DNA from: DATKYV01 sp035528275
GTDB taxonomy: Bacteria > Acidobacteriota > Terriglobia > UBA7540
Reading direction: 5' to 3'
DNA: 6,001 bases
NCBI GenBank assembly: GCA_035528275.1
Contig: DATKYV010000191.1
Location: 1 to 6,001, forward strand
Shown: positions 1 through 5,324 of the stretch, one piece after another
How the letters are laid out: the number at the start of each line of letters is the position of its first letter
Position numbering within the stretch: the first letter of the stretch is position 1
Program-made: the position numbers and the translations under genes
The notes under the pieces: model-generated
What the model saw: only the letters and a program-made list of their open reading frames with translations
Told to the model about the DNA's origin: nothing
Databases searched by the model: none

Positions 1-522
1 CGCTACTACGACCCCGCCACCGGCCGCTTCCTCAGCGAGGACCCGGCGCGGTTTGTTGGGGGTATCAACTCCTACGCTTACGTTTATAACGACCCCGTTG
101 ACCTCGTAGACCCGATGGGGCTTGTCGCCGGCCCGAAGGAACCTCGGGCCCCCACGCACTGTTACGAAGAGGATTCGTGCTCGACACTCCTCGGCAAAAT
201 GCAGTTGTTGCAGAAGACCATTAAGTCCCACTCAGGTTGGGATCGGCACGTACCAGCGCCGCGAGGCGGTGGTCGGCATGCCGAAGAGATCGCTAACTAT
301 TGGAGAGCTTACGCAAGGTGCCAGCAAATTTGGCTTTCCAAGTGCGCCAATCTGAAATGCCCTGAGGAACTGCGATTGGAGGAAGAAGCGGCTCGTCGAA
401 TGGAAAGCTTCTGGAAGACAATACTATACGGCCTGCCGGCGATACCTCTTGGCTATTCATTGCCAGTCCTCGCCCCGGTATTGGCCCCATTCGCCCCTGA
501 GATTCCAGCTTTCGCGTTTTAG
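1..522 (+). CDS. C-terminal end of an RHS/YD-repeat protein with a polymorphic toxin tip (5' end outside window)
   Basis: The frame is open from base 1, giving 173 residues. Residues 1-41 are the end of the RHS-associated core: RYYDPATGRF, a SEDP motif, the Y-A-Y-V-Y-N-D-P segment, and the DPMGL motif at 37-41 that marks the boundary between core and tip. RHS proteins are large shell-forming polypeptides whose variable C-terminal tip is the effector; this is family knowledge. The tip (residues 42-173) is unrelated to the other tip in this window. It has a helical-looking part with H77, W80, H83, P85, P87, a GG pair and R92-H93-x-x-E96, which may form an active site, plus cysteines at 54, 60, 107, 115 and 120. 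It ends in a hydrophobic, proline-rich tail (about 141-173). The activity is not recognised; a nuclease is possible but unproven. The small gene 27 bases downstream is its likely immunity partner. Confidence 0.85.
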   Translation, partial: RYYDPATGRFLSEDPARFVGGINSYAYVYNDPVDLVDPMGLVAGPKEPRAPTHCYEEDSCSTLLGKMQLLQKTIKSHSGWDRHVPAPRGGGRHAEEIANYWRAYARCQQIWLSKCANLKCPEELRLEEEAARRMESFWKTILYGLPAIPLGYSLPVLAPVLAPFAPEIPAFAF

Positions 523-549
523 AACGGCCATCGCGCGGAGAAGAGGCAT

Positions 550-1185
550 ATGAACTCAGAGCTCCAAGACGCAGGTAGCTTGCAGGAAATCTTGGCTGAA
601 ATGGGCGCAGATTCTGGGTACGAACGTCCTCCGACCAATCCGATTCCGAAAGAAATGGTTCTGAAATGGATGGCGAGCCGGGATATCCAAGCGCTCGGTG
701 CGACGTACGCGTTCTTGTTTAATAAGCCGGAGCGCCGGAATCGCGTTCAGCCTCCGCTGGAATACCGCGACTATCACAAGTTTGTGACGCATTACTTTGA
801 GCGTTGCTTTCGTGAGAACCCCGACGGCAAGTGGACCAACAACAGGTACGAGGCCGGGTGGGATTTGGTGAACTGGTTCGCATTTCAGTGGAACGATCCA
901 GAGGTTCCGAGGTCCGCCCTTGACGACCTGAAAAGTTGGATGGCTAAGCTCTATAAGGAGGGCGACGCGGAGTTACGGCGGTGTTTCGTGGACGCCACCC
1001 TTGAGCACCTTTTCGAACAGAGCAAATTTCGCAAGTTCTTTGCGGATTGGAAGGATGATCCCGTCTTGAAAGTCGCGCACGCGGAAGCCCTCGAGTGGGT
1101 GAAGGGAGGGGGAAACACACCTCTCGGGAAGCCGGAAGGCCGCAGGTTGCTGAGCGGACAGCTCTCAAAGAAAAGGAAACGCTGA
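550..1185 (+). CDS. Putative immunity protein for the upstream RHS tip (hypothetical, cytoplasmic)
   Basis: A 211-residue protein with no signal peptide or membrane segment, so probably cytoplasmic. The start at 550 is supported by a purine-rich GAGAAGAGG about three bases upstream (roughly 538-546), tight but usable, and by the 27-base gap after the toxin stop. The composition is rich in charged and aromatic residues (many W, F, Y, K and E) and looks alpha-helical. The segment around residues 75-125 has repeated aromatics (HKF, HYFERCF, GWDLVNWFAFQW). It ends in a strongly basic K-K-R-K-R run. I do not recognise a family by sequence. The role rests on position: polymorphic toxin loci place the cognate immunity gene directly after the toxin tip. 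A cytoplasmic immunity protein would fit a toxin acting on cytoplasmic targets. It could instead be an unrelated cargo gene. Confidence 0.7.
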   Translation: MNSELQDAGSLQEILAEMGADSGYERPPTNPIPKEMVLKWMASRDIQALGATYAFLFNKPERRNRVQPPLEYRDYHKFVTHYFERCFRENPDGKWTNNRYEAGWDLVNWFAFQWNDPEVPRSALDDLKSWMAKLYKEGDAELRRCFVDATLEHLFEQSKFRKFFADWKDDPVLKVAHAEALEWVKGGGNTPLGKPEGRRLLSGQLSKKRKR

Positions 1186-1226
1186 AGGCGCGCTGCCACG
1201 AATCTTCGGAGCAACGTCGGGCGAGC

Positions 1227-1967
1227 GTGCCGCTGTACTATTACGTCGACGGGCTGGGCTCGATTGTGGCGGTGACCAACGCCGCCCGGGCCGTGGCAGC
1301 CAGCTATGTGTACGAGTCCTTTGGCGCGACGACCATGCAGACGCAAATTGTCGTTAGTCCCTTCGGTTTCACCGGGCGCGAGTTCTCGAACGGAGACGGA
1401 AACGCGCCCGGCCCCGGCCTCTACTACTACCGCGCCCGGTACTACGACCCCAGCGCTGGCCGCTTCATCAGCGAAGACCTCATAAATTTCACGGCTGAAA
1501 TTAACTTCTACGCATACGTCTCTAATAGCCCCATCAACCAAACCGACCCAAGTGGTTTATTTCCTCCAATCCGCGTAACGTTGCCCGGAAAAGTCGCAAG
1601 GTTAGTACAAAGTTCTATAACGTTTCTTGTGCGCGATTTGCATGAAACACGCCGAGCGGGACACCACAGGTTCCCCGGTGAGCTCAACTCTCCCATGCGT
1701 CACTGTACGATCAGTTGTGAGCTTGCCCTGCGCTGGCCAATTCAGATTGTGAGAGCATCCGGAGTAGTGAATGAGCTGCAAGGGTTAATTCTCGACGTCC
1801 GGAATATTCGCAGCCGCATTTCCGGCGAATCACCTGAGGCCGCCCAGGTGGTTGATTTGGTGAACAACGAGCGCGGCTTCGCCTGCGCGGAAAGAGTCCG
1901 CAGCTTTCGTTTGTATTCATGTGAGGAATGCTGTGGCAACAAGGCTTGTTCGGGGGGAACCCTTTAA
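1227..1967 (+). CDS. Displaced (orphan) RHS tail with a cysteine-rich toxin tip
   Basis: From a possible GTG start at 1227 this gives 246 residues. Residues 2-111 are RHS core only: the YYYVDGLGSIVAVTN repeat, an ASYVYESFG repeat, the YYYRARYYDPSAGRF motif (66-80), SED, and DPSGL at 107-111. The tip (112-246) differs entirely from the first one. It carries R158-H159-C160-x3-C164, a VNELQGLILDV segment (181-191), an NNERGFAC segment ending at C220, and a terminal cluster C232, C235, C236, C241. The frame stays open back to an ATG at 1095 inside the preceding gene, but recognisable RHS sequence begins only near 1220 and no good ribosome site precedes 1227. It may therefore be silent until recombined onto a full RHS gene, or be translated by coupling. 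The stop TAA shares a base with the ATG of the lipoprotein gene. Tip function is unknown. Confidence 0.7.
   Translation: MPLYYYVDGLGSIVAVTNAARAVAASYVYESFGATTMQTQIVVSPFGFTGREFSNGDGNAPGPGLYYYRARYYDPSAGRFISEDLINFTAEINFYAYVSNSPINQTDPSGLFPPIRVTLPGKVARLVQSSITFLVRDLHETRRAGHHRFPGELNSPMRHCTISCELALRWPIQIVRASGVVNELQGLILDVRNIRSRISGESPEAAQVVDLVNNERGFACAERVRSFRLYSCEECCGNKACSGGTL
1416..1449 (+). repeat. RHS core repeat block, copy in the orphan tail
   Basis: Partner of 2883-2916 (33 of 34 bases identical), encoding the YYYRARYYD motif just before the DPxxGRF segment. It lies about 100 bases before the point where the tip sequence diverges. Confidence 0.85.
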
Positions 1968-2335
1968 TGAACGCCAGCCCAAGGGCAATCGCCATCATTC
2001 TGGCGATGCTCACACTGTCGTCATGCGGAACATGGACCACGGATGAGGACGAGAAGAGGCTCGCAGCCTTGGAAAGGGAATTCGGTCACCGGTATGAGTT
2101 CTCACCTCAGTCAGATCTGTACCTAGATGCAAGATGCCGGGCCGATGAGCCGCCGACTCGGGAAGAAGCCGAAAGAATCTTCAGAGCCTTTTGGTTTACC
2201 GATAGGAATGAGCCAAGGACAGATAGCGCCTACGTGTACCTCAACATCTTTGACAATCGGGGGGTATTCCAATTCCAAGTCTTCTGGGATCACCGGACCA
2301 AGCACTTGGCGTATTCGGGTCGACCTTATTACTAG
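1967..2335 (+). CDS. Small lipoprotein, putative immunity protein for the second RHS tip
   Basis: A 122-residue protein starting at ATG 1967, which overlaps the upstream TAA as TAATG. A G-rich ribosome site (GGGGGGAA, 1952-1959) lies seven bases before it. An in-frame ATG at 1928 exists, but it would put 13 extra residues ahead of the signal peptide and lies inside the toxin gene. The N-terminus is a classic lipoprotein signal: R6, a hydrophobic stretch (7-17), and lipobox L-S-S-C with C20 as the lipidated cysteine. Position +2 is Gly, which in Gram-negatives permits outer-membrane sorting. The mature part is short and acidic to mixed, with a C-terminal beta-rich stretch (YVYLNIFDNRG, FQFQVFWD). 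No family recognised. The one-base overlap with the toxin tip argues for an immunity role, and an envelope-anchored immunity protein suggests a toxin that acts in the periplasm or on the membrane. Confidence 0.72.
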   Translation: MNASPRAIAIILAMLTLSSCGTWTTDEDEKRLAALEREFGHRYEFSPQSDLYLDARCRADEPPTREEAERIFRAFWFTDRNEPRTDSAYVYLNIFDNRGVFQFQVFWDHRTKHLAYSGRPYY

Positions 2336-2398
2336 ATTGAAGGATTGGTTCTTGGACGCGAGTCTCGGTCGCGTAAGTCTTCCAAGTAACATACAGGG
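2336..2398. other. Junction between the lipoprotein gene and the RHS remnant
   Basis: About 60 bases with no RHS similarity and stops in the RHS frame (TAA at 2387-2389). This is probably the tail of the second toxin/immunity cargo, and the point where it abuts the RHS core copy lies near 2395-2405. No hairpin followed by a T-run is visible. Confidence 0.4.
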
Positions 2399-2921
2399 AA
2401 GCGCAACACCACCTTCACGACCGATGCCGATGGGAACACCCTGAGCAAGACCGCACCCAACCCGACGACGACCTACACCTGGAACTTCGAGAACCAGCTT
2501 ACGAGTGCTTCTGTGCCGGGTGCGGCTGTGGTCAGTTTCGTTTGCGATCCCTTCGGGCGAAGGATTCGGGAAGTCTCAGCAAGCGGCACGAGCGTCTAAG
2601 CCTACGATGGAGACAACACCATCGAAGAACTGGATCCGAGTGGCGGCGCGATGGCTCGCTACACCCAAGGGCTTGGGCATGGACAAGCCTTTGGCGCTGT
2701 ATCGAGGCGGAAAAGAATACTACTACCATGCCGAGGGCTTGGGTTCGGTCGTCGGATTGACGAACAACCACGGGATAATATCGGCCAGTTATGTGTATGG
2801 CTCCTTCGGGAACCTGACCACGTCAACCGGCAGCGTGACGAATCCCTTCCGCTACACGGCCCGCGAACTGGATTCCGAAACCGGCCTCTACTACTACCGC
2901 GCCCGCTACTACGACCTCTGA
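2399..2921 (+). pseudogene. Broken RHS/YD-repeat core fragment (nonsense codon plus frameshift, tip lost)
   Basis: Reading from about 2399 gives typical RHS sequence: NTTFTTDADGNTLSKT, TYTWNFENQLTS, and DPFGRRIREVSASGTSV. An in-frame TAA at 2597-2599 interrupts it where the repeat pattern predicts Tyr (V-Y-AYDGDNTIEELDPSG), so one TAC-to-TAA change explains it. Reading continues in the same frame through MARYTQGLG to about 2677. There one extra base, near C2678, shifts the frame to MDKPLALYRGGKEYYY...GLGSVVGLTN, the FRYTARELDSETG segment and YYYRARYYDL, ending at TGA 2919-2921. The DPATGRF motif and any toxin tip are missing. No start codon or ribosome site belongs to the left end; a stop at 2387-2389 closes the frame just upstream. 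It is a decayed remnant of an RHS core copy, not a functional gene. Sequencing error could explain one lesion but less easily both. Confidence 0.85.
2883..2916 (+). repeat. RHS core repeat block, copy in the broken fragment
   Basis: These 34 bases match 1416-1449 at 33 positions; the one difference is CGC versus CGG in an Arg codon. They encode GLYYYRARYYD. The last 13 bases (2904-2916) are also identical to bases 1-13 of the window, the same motif in the first RHS gene. Such near-identical blocks are suitable substrates for homologous exchange of toxin tips. Confidence 0.85.
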
Positions 2922-2953
2922 GGCGGGAGCGCGCCAAATGCCCAGAGACTCGT

Positions 2954-3709
2954 TCAATCCATCCACATCCCGCCGTTGACTTCGATGGTTTCGCCGGTGA
3001 TGTAGCGCGCCGCGGGGGAGGCGAGGAAGACGATGACCTCGGCAATCTCCTCGGAAGTTCCGGCGCGGCCCATGGGAATCGCGGCGATGTATTTCTGCCA
3101 AAGCTCGGGCGGGCTGTAGCGCTCGTGGTAGGGAGTGGCGATCACGCCGGGAGCGATGCCATTGACGCGCACGCCGTGCGGGGCCAGTTCCTTGGCGAGG
3201 CTTTTGGTATAGGTCAGCATTCCGCCCTTCGCCGCCGCGTAAGCCGCCGCTCCGGGGCCGCCGCCGTTGCGCGCCGCGATGGAGGTGACGTTGATGATGC
3301 AGCCGCTCTGGCGCGCCGCCATTTCCTCCCACACCGCCTTGACGCACAGGAAAACGCTCTTCAAGTTGAGCGCCATGATCTGGTCCCAGTATTCCTCCGT
3401 CATGTCGGAGAGCATGCGCCGGGCGAGGAGGTCGCCGGCATTGTTCACGAGGATGTCGATGCGCCCCCAGCGCTTGCGCACCGCCTCGACCATGGTTTGG
3501 ACATCGGCGCTTCGCGTCACGTCGGCGTGGATGGGCAGCGCCTCGCCGCCCGCCTTGCGGATCTCCTCCGCCGCGGCTTCCGCTCCGGCGCGGTTCTTGC
3601 AGTAGTTCACCGCCACGCGGGCTCCGGCGCGCGCCATGGATTGCGCCGTGGCGCAGCCGATGCCGCTGGACGCTCCGGTGATTAATGCGACTTGACCTTC
3701 GAGTTTCAT
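2954..3709 (-). CDS. Short-chain dehydrogenase/reductase, FabG-like (SDR family)
   Basis: A 251-residue NAD(P)(H)-dependent oxidoreductase of the classical SDR family, close to the usual 245-255 residues. Visible motifs are the Rossmann nucleotide site T11-G-A-S-S-G-I-G18, D63-V64 (adenine pocket), N89-N-A-G92, and the catalytic set N115, S143, Y157 and K161 (Y-x3-K). P187-G188 follows, and a C-terminal ITGETIEVNGGMW segment is typical of 3-oxoacyl-ACP reductase-like enzymes. The K38/R40 pair after the second strand (N35-Y36) hints at NADPH preference, which is inference. The start is supported by a strong AGGGAGG ribosome site about five bases upstream. Such proteins reduce a keto group or oxidise an alcohol in the cytoplasm. 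True FabG activity cannot be told from sequence, since many paralogues carry these motifs and no fatty-acid genes are adjacent. It converges on the RHS remnant with a 32-base gap. Confidence 0.93.
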   Translation of the reverse strand: MKLEGQVALITGASSGIGCATAQSMARAGARVAVNYCKNRAGAEAAAEEIRKAGGEALPIHADVTRSADVQTMVEAVRKRWGRIDILVNNAGDLLARRMLSDMTEEYWDQIMALNLKSVFLCVKAVWEEMAARQSGCIINVTSIAARNGGGPGAAAYAAAKGGMLTYTKSLAKELAPHGVRVNGIAPGVIATPYHERYSPPELWQKYIAAIPMGRAGTSEEIAEVIVFLASPAARYITGETIEVNGGMWMD

Positions 3710-3799
3710 GCTCGCCTCCCTCCCGGCGTTTTGCGGGAATCCCGCATCCTAACGCATCGCACCGCCTGACGGAAAGGTTCTTCCGCAGTTCTTCCTGCG

Positions 3800-3814
3800 G
3801 GTAGTGGGCCAAAT
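3800..3814 (-). repeat. Short dispersed repeat, left copy (ATTTGGCCCACTACC on the minus strand)
   Basis: The minus-strand 15-mer matches ATTTGACCCACTACC at 5129-5143 with one difference. On the plus strand, the stretch 3790-3814 resembles 5022-5048: both run from a TTCCT-like stretch through CGGGTRGTGGGCCA. These copies lie either side of the toxin-antitoxin operon. Confidence 0.65.
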
Positions 3815-3980
3815 CCGTGTAGCCCCCGTGAAGGCGCTATGCGGTTCTATTCGGCAGAAAGAAAAAGAGTTGGCAGATATCGCCGAAGGCTGAAATCTCT
3901 GGGCTAAGGACAAGCCCTTGGTTTTCATCTGGGCGCTATCCAGAATCAATTCCTCGCACCTCGCCCTTGCAGTCAAGGCT

Positions 3981-4001
3981 GCGAGCGGGGATAGGGCTCG
4001 C
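3981..4001. promoter_or_regulatory. Inverted repeat upstream of the antitoxin gene, possible operator
   Basis: GCGAGC (3981-3986) and GCTCGC (3996-4001) form a perfect 6-bp inverted repeat around a 9-base spacer, ending about 60 bases before the antitoxin start. Toxin-antitoxin operons are often autoregulated through such sites, but the short arms could arise by chance in GC-rich DNA. Confidence 0.3.
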
Positions 4002-4062
4002 GCAACCGAATAAACTCTGATACTTGTGGTCCAAGCCGAGAAGTATGGTATATGATAAGGCC

Positions 4063-4620
4063 ATGCAACTGAGGTTTAATCAAAAGAAAACTACCCAGGC
4101 GGCAGCGCGATTTCTAACCCTGGCTGGCGGTCGAATGAATTACATGAAGCTGATAAAGCTTCTGTATTTGACCGACCGGGGAGCCCTCTTGCGTTGGGGC
4201 CGTCCCGTTTCTGGGGATCGATATTATCTGATGAAGCTGGGGCCGGTTCTCACTGAGGTCCATGACTTGATCACAGAGGTGCCGTGTCCAGGTGAAAAGG
4301 CTTTTTGGCGGGACTACATCTCGTCGCCGTCTGATTATGAAGTTCAATTGAAAGACGATCCGGGGAACGATGAACTTTCAAGGGCGGAGGAAAGACTGAT
4401 TGATGAAATCTTTGCTGCTTATGGCCACTATGCGCCATTCGACCTGGTCGAATTTCTCCACAAGACGCTGCCGGAGTGGAAGGAAATTAAGAGCGGACGT
4501 CTGCCGCTAGAGTATCGAGAGATTTTGCAGCTTGGCGGAATACCCCCGGAGGCGATAGAGGACATCGAGTCTGAACTGGACAATGTGCGTCTCGTTAGTT
4601 CGGTTCTCCACAGCGCTTAG
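4063..4620 (+). CDS. Panacea-domain (DUF4065/SocA-like) antitoxin
   Basis: With ATG 4063 as start the protein is 185 residues. Upstream in-frame starts (TTG 4024, ATG 4045) add 13 or 7 residues that do not resemble the family N-terminus, whereas MQLRFNQKKTTQAA does. AAGG at 4057-4060 is a poorly spaced ribosome site. Residues 11-35 (AARFLTLAGGRMNYMKLIKLLYL), then the TDR-x-ALLRWGRPVSGDRY stretch (37-54) and MKLGPVLTEVHDLI (57-70), are the Panacea core. A later segment, FDLVEFLHKTLPEW (126-139), is also characteristic. The family includes SocA, the ClpXP adaptor antitoxin of Caulobacter, and a broad set of antitoxins that neutralise many unrelated toxins; this is family knowledge. Its gene lies two bases ahead of a small gene, the usual antitoxin-toxin order, so it probably binds and blocks that product. 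Direct contact, regulation and toxin mechanism are inferred. Confidence 0.85.
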   Translation: MQLRFNQKKTTQAAARFLTLAGGRMNYMKLIKLLYLTDRGALLRWGRPVSGDRYYLMKLGPVLTEVHDLITEVPCPGEKAFWRDYISSPSDYEVQLKDDPGNDELSRAEERLIDEIFAAYGHYAPFDLVEFLHKTLPEWKEIKSGRLPLEYREILQLGGIPPEAIEDIESELDNVRLVSSVLHSA

Positions 4621-4622
4621 AC

Positions 4623-5015
4623 ATGCCCATGAAATCCGGCGACACTTTTCTCATGCCTGCGCCGGGCATTTCAAATAGAACTCCCCACCTCTGGATAGTG
4701 CTTACAGACCCGGCAGAGGAAGACCCCACTGTTGTGATCGTCAGCATAACCACCCTTCGGCACGGGGCTGACCAAACGATGATACTTGGGAAGGGAGAGC
4801 ATCCGTTTATCACAAGAGCTTCGAGTGTCTTCTATGCGGATGCTCTGCTTGTGGATGTCCGCGAACTGGATAGCAAAGCAAAGTTGGGTCACATACAAAT
4901 GCGCGAGCCTTGCTCGGCGCAAACCTTGGCAAACGTAAGGGCTGGTATATTGGCCTCCGATTTCACGCCCCAAAAGGTCCAAAAGTTCTACCAGAACCTG
5001 ATCAAGCCCAAATAA
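4623..5015 (+). CDS. Putative toxin of the Panacea pair, small beta-rich PemK/MazF-like protein
   Basis: A 130-residue soluble protein starting at ATG 4623, two bases after the antitoxin stop; a second ATG at 4629 would give 128 residues. No clear ribosome site precedes it, so translation is probably coupled to the antitoxin. The sequence begins SGDTFLMPAPG, continues with strands HLWIVLTDP (22-30) and TVVIVSITT (36-44), then GKGEHPFIT (56-64) and a SSVFYADALLVD stretch (67-78). It ends in an alpha-helical tail (98-127). The GD-x-F opening followed by an I/V-V-L-T-D-P strand recalls the SH3-like barrel of PemK/MazF RNases, but the match is weak and I see no certain catalytic residues. A toxin role is supported mainly by its place behind a Panacea antitoxin. 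It could be another class of small effector. Confidence 0.65.
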   Translation: MPMKSGDTFLMPAPGISNRTPHLWIVLTDPAEEDPTVVIVSITTLRHGADQTMILGKGEHPFITRASSVFYADALLVDVRELDSKAKLGHIQMREPCSAQTLANVRAGILASDFTPQKVQKFYQNLIKPK

Positions 5016-5017
5016 GT

Positions 5018-5056
5018 CACTACCTTCCTTCGGGTGGTGGGCCAGTTTGGCTTTTT
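5018..5056 (+). terminator. Hairpins and T-run after the toxin gene, possible intrinsic terminator
   Basis: CACTACC (5018-5024) pairs with GGTGGTG (5033-5039) around an 8-base loop, with one G-T wobble. A small GCCA-GTT-TGGC hairpin (5041-5051) follows, then five Ts (5052-5056). The order, starting three bases after the stop codon, suits termination of the operon. The stem nearest the T-run is only four base pairs, so efficiency is doubtful, and the same bases belong to the repeat element. Confidence 0.4.
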
Positions 5057-5079
5057 GTAGCGGCGGTCTCTGACCGCCG
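5057..5079 (+). repeat. REP-like hairpin, forward copy with GTAG foot
   Basis: GTAG (5057-5060) directly precedes a perfect 8-bp stem: CGGCGGTC (5061-5068), loop TCT, GACCGCCG (5072-5079). A GTAG tetranucleotide at the foot of a palindrome is the hallmark of RAYT-recognised REPs. Confidence 0.75.
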
Positions 5080-5101
5080 AATCTTAGTTCTCAAGGACTT
5101 C

Positions 5102-5124
5102 CGGCGCTCAGAGAGCGCCGCTAC
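5102..5124 (-). repeat. REP-like hairpin, reverse copy with GTAG foot
   Basis: Reverse orientation of the 5057-5079 hairpin: CGGCGCTC (5102-5109), loop AGA, GAGCGCCG (5113-5120), then CTAC (5121-5124), which is GTAG on the minus strand. Compared with the forward copy, one stem pair is swapped (G-C versus C-G) with both arms changed, so the stem stays perfect. Confidence 0.75.
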
Positions 5125-5223
5125 AGCAATTTGACCCACTACCTTCCTTCGGAATCTCTTGGCAACCTTTGGGGTTTTCTGGTATTCGTATCTGTTTTGA
5201 GGCCATCCCAGACGAACGACCGA

Positions 5224-5251
5224 GGCAAGCTCGCCCGAGGGGCTGCTTGCC
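5224..5251. promoter_or_regulatory. Inverted repeat upstream of the ABC ATPase gene
   Basis: GGCAAGC (5224-5230) and GCTTGCC (5245-5251) form a perfect 7-bp inverted repeat with a 14-base spacer, and the spacer includes CTCG/CGAG that can pair internally. It lies about 75 bases before the ATPase start with no following T-run, so an operator or leader structure is likelier than a terminator. Nothing identifies a regulator. Confidence 0.3.
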
Positions 5252-5280
5252 CGCACCCGCCGGGGCACGCAAGCGCGAAA

Positions 5281-5302
5281 TCCGCGAGGATCCCCCCGCG
5301 GA
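5281..5302. promoter_or_regulatory. Short hairpin just before the ABC ATPase ribosome site
   Basis: TCCGCG (5281-5286) and CGCGGA (5297-5302) pair perfectly around ten bases. The structure ends five bases before AGAAGGA (5308-5314), the probable ribosome site, and could affect translation. The arms are only 6 bp, so chance is possible. Confidence 0.25.
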
Positions 5303-5324
5303 ACGCTAGAAGGACAGAACCGAA

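Larger units (their letters stand above)
3710..4062. other. Intergenic region between the reductase and the toxin-antitoxin operon
   Basis: Both flanking genes read outward from this gap, so it should hold two divergent promoters. Bases 3710-3727 carry the reductase ribosome site on the minus strand. I see a short dispersed repeat (3800-3814) and an inverted repeat (3981-4001). A TATGAT at 4051-4056 resembles a -10 box, but it lies too close to the chosen start (4063) to leave a leader and has no convincing -35. No convincing coding frame is present on either strand. Confidence 0.6.
5016..5152. repeat. Composite REP/BIME-like element with terminal direct repeats
   Basis: CACTACCTTCCTTCGG occurs at 5018-5033 and again at 5137-5152 (16 of 16 identical, 119 bases apart). 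Between them lie two GTAG-footed hairpins in opposite orientation. Paired inverted REPs are called BIMEs in enterobacteria and Pseudomonas, where single-domain Y1 transposases (RAYTs) mobilise them. No transposase gene is in this window, so this would be a non-autonomous copy. Confidence 0.7.

Noticed and set aside
951..1541. A 196-residue minus-strand open frame
   Set aside because: It is antisense to the immunity gene and RHS tail, with no family resemblance.
2651..3685. A 344-residue plus-strand open frame
   Set aside because: Its first few residues belong to the broken RHS copy, and the rest is antisense to the intact reductase with Arg/Ala/His-rich composition typical of a shadow frame.
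2823..3812. A 329-residue minus-strand open frame
   Set aside because: It overlaps the reductase in another frame with low-complexity Arg/Gly/His composition; the SDR motifs lie in the 2954-3709 frame.
3749..3976. A 75-residue minus-strand open frame in the intergenic gap
   Set aside because: No ribosome site or recognisable motif, and it runs across the dispersed repeat.
5016..5152. CRISPR array
   Set aside because: Only two repeat copies with palindromes between them rather than spacers, and no cas genes; a REP/BIME-like element fits better.
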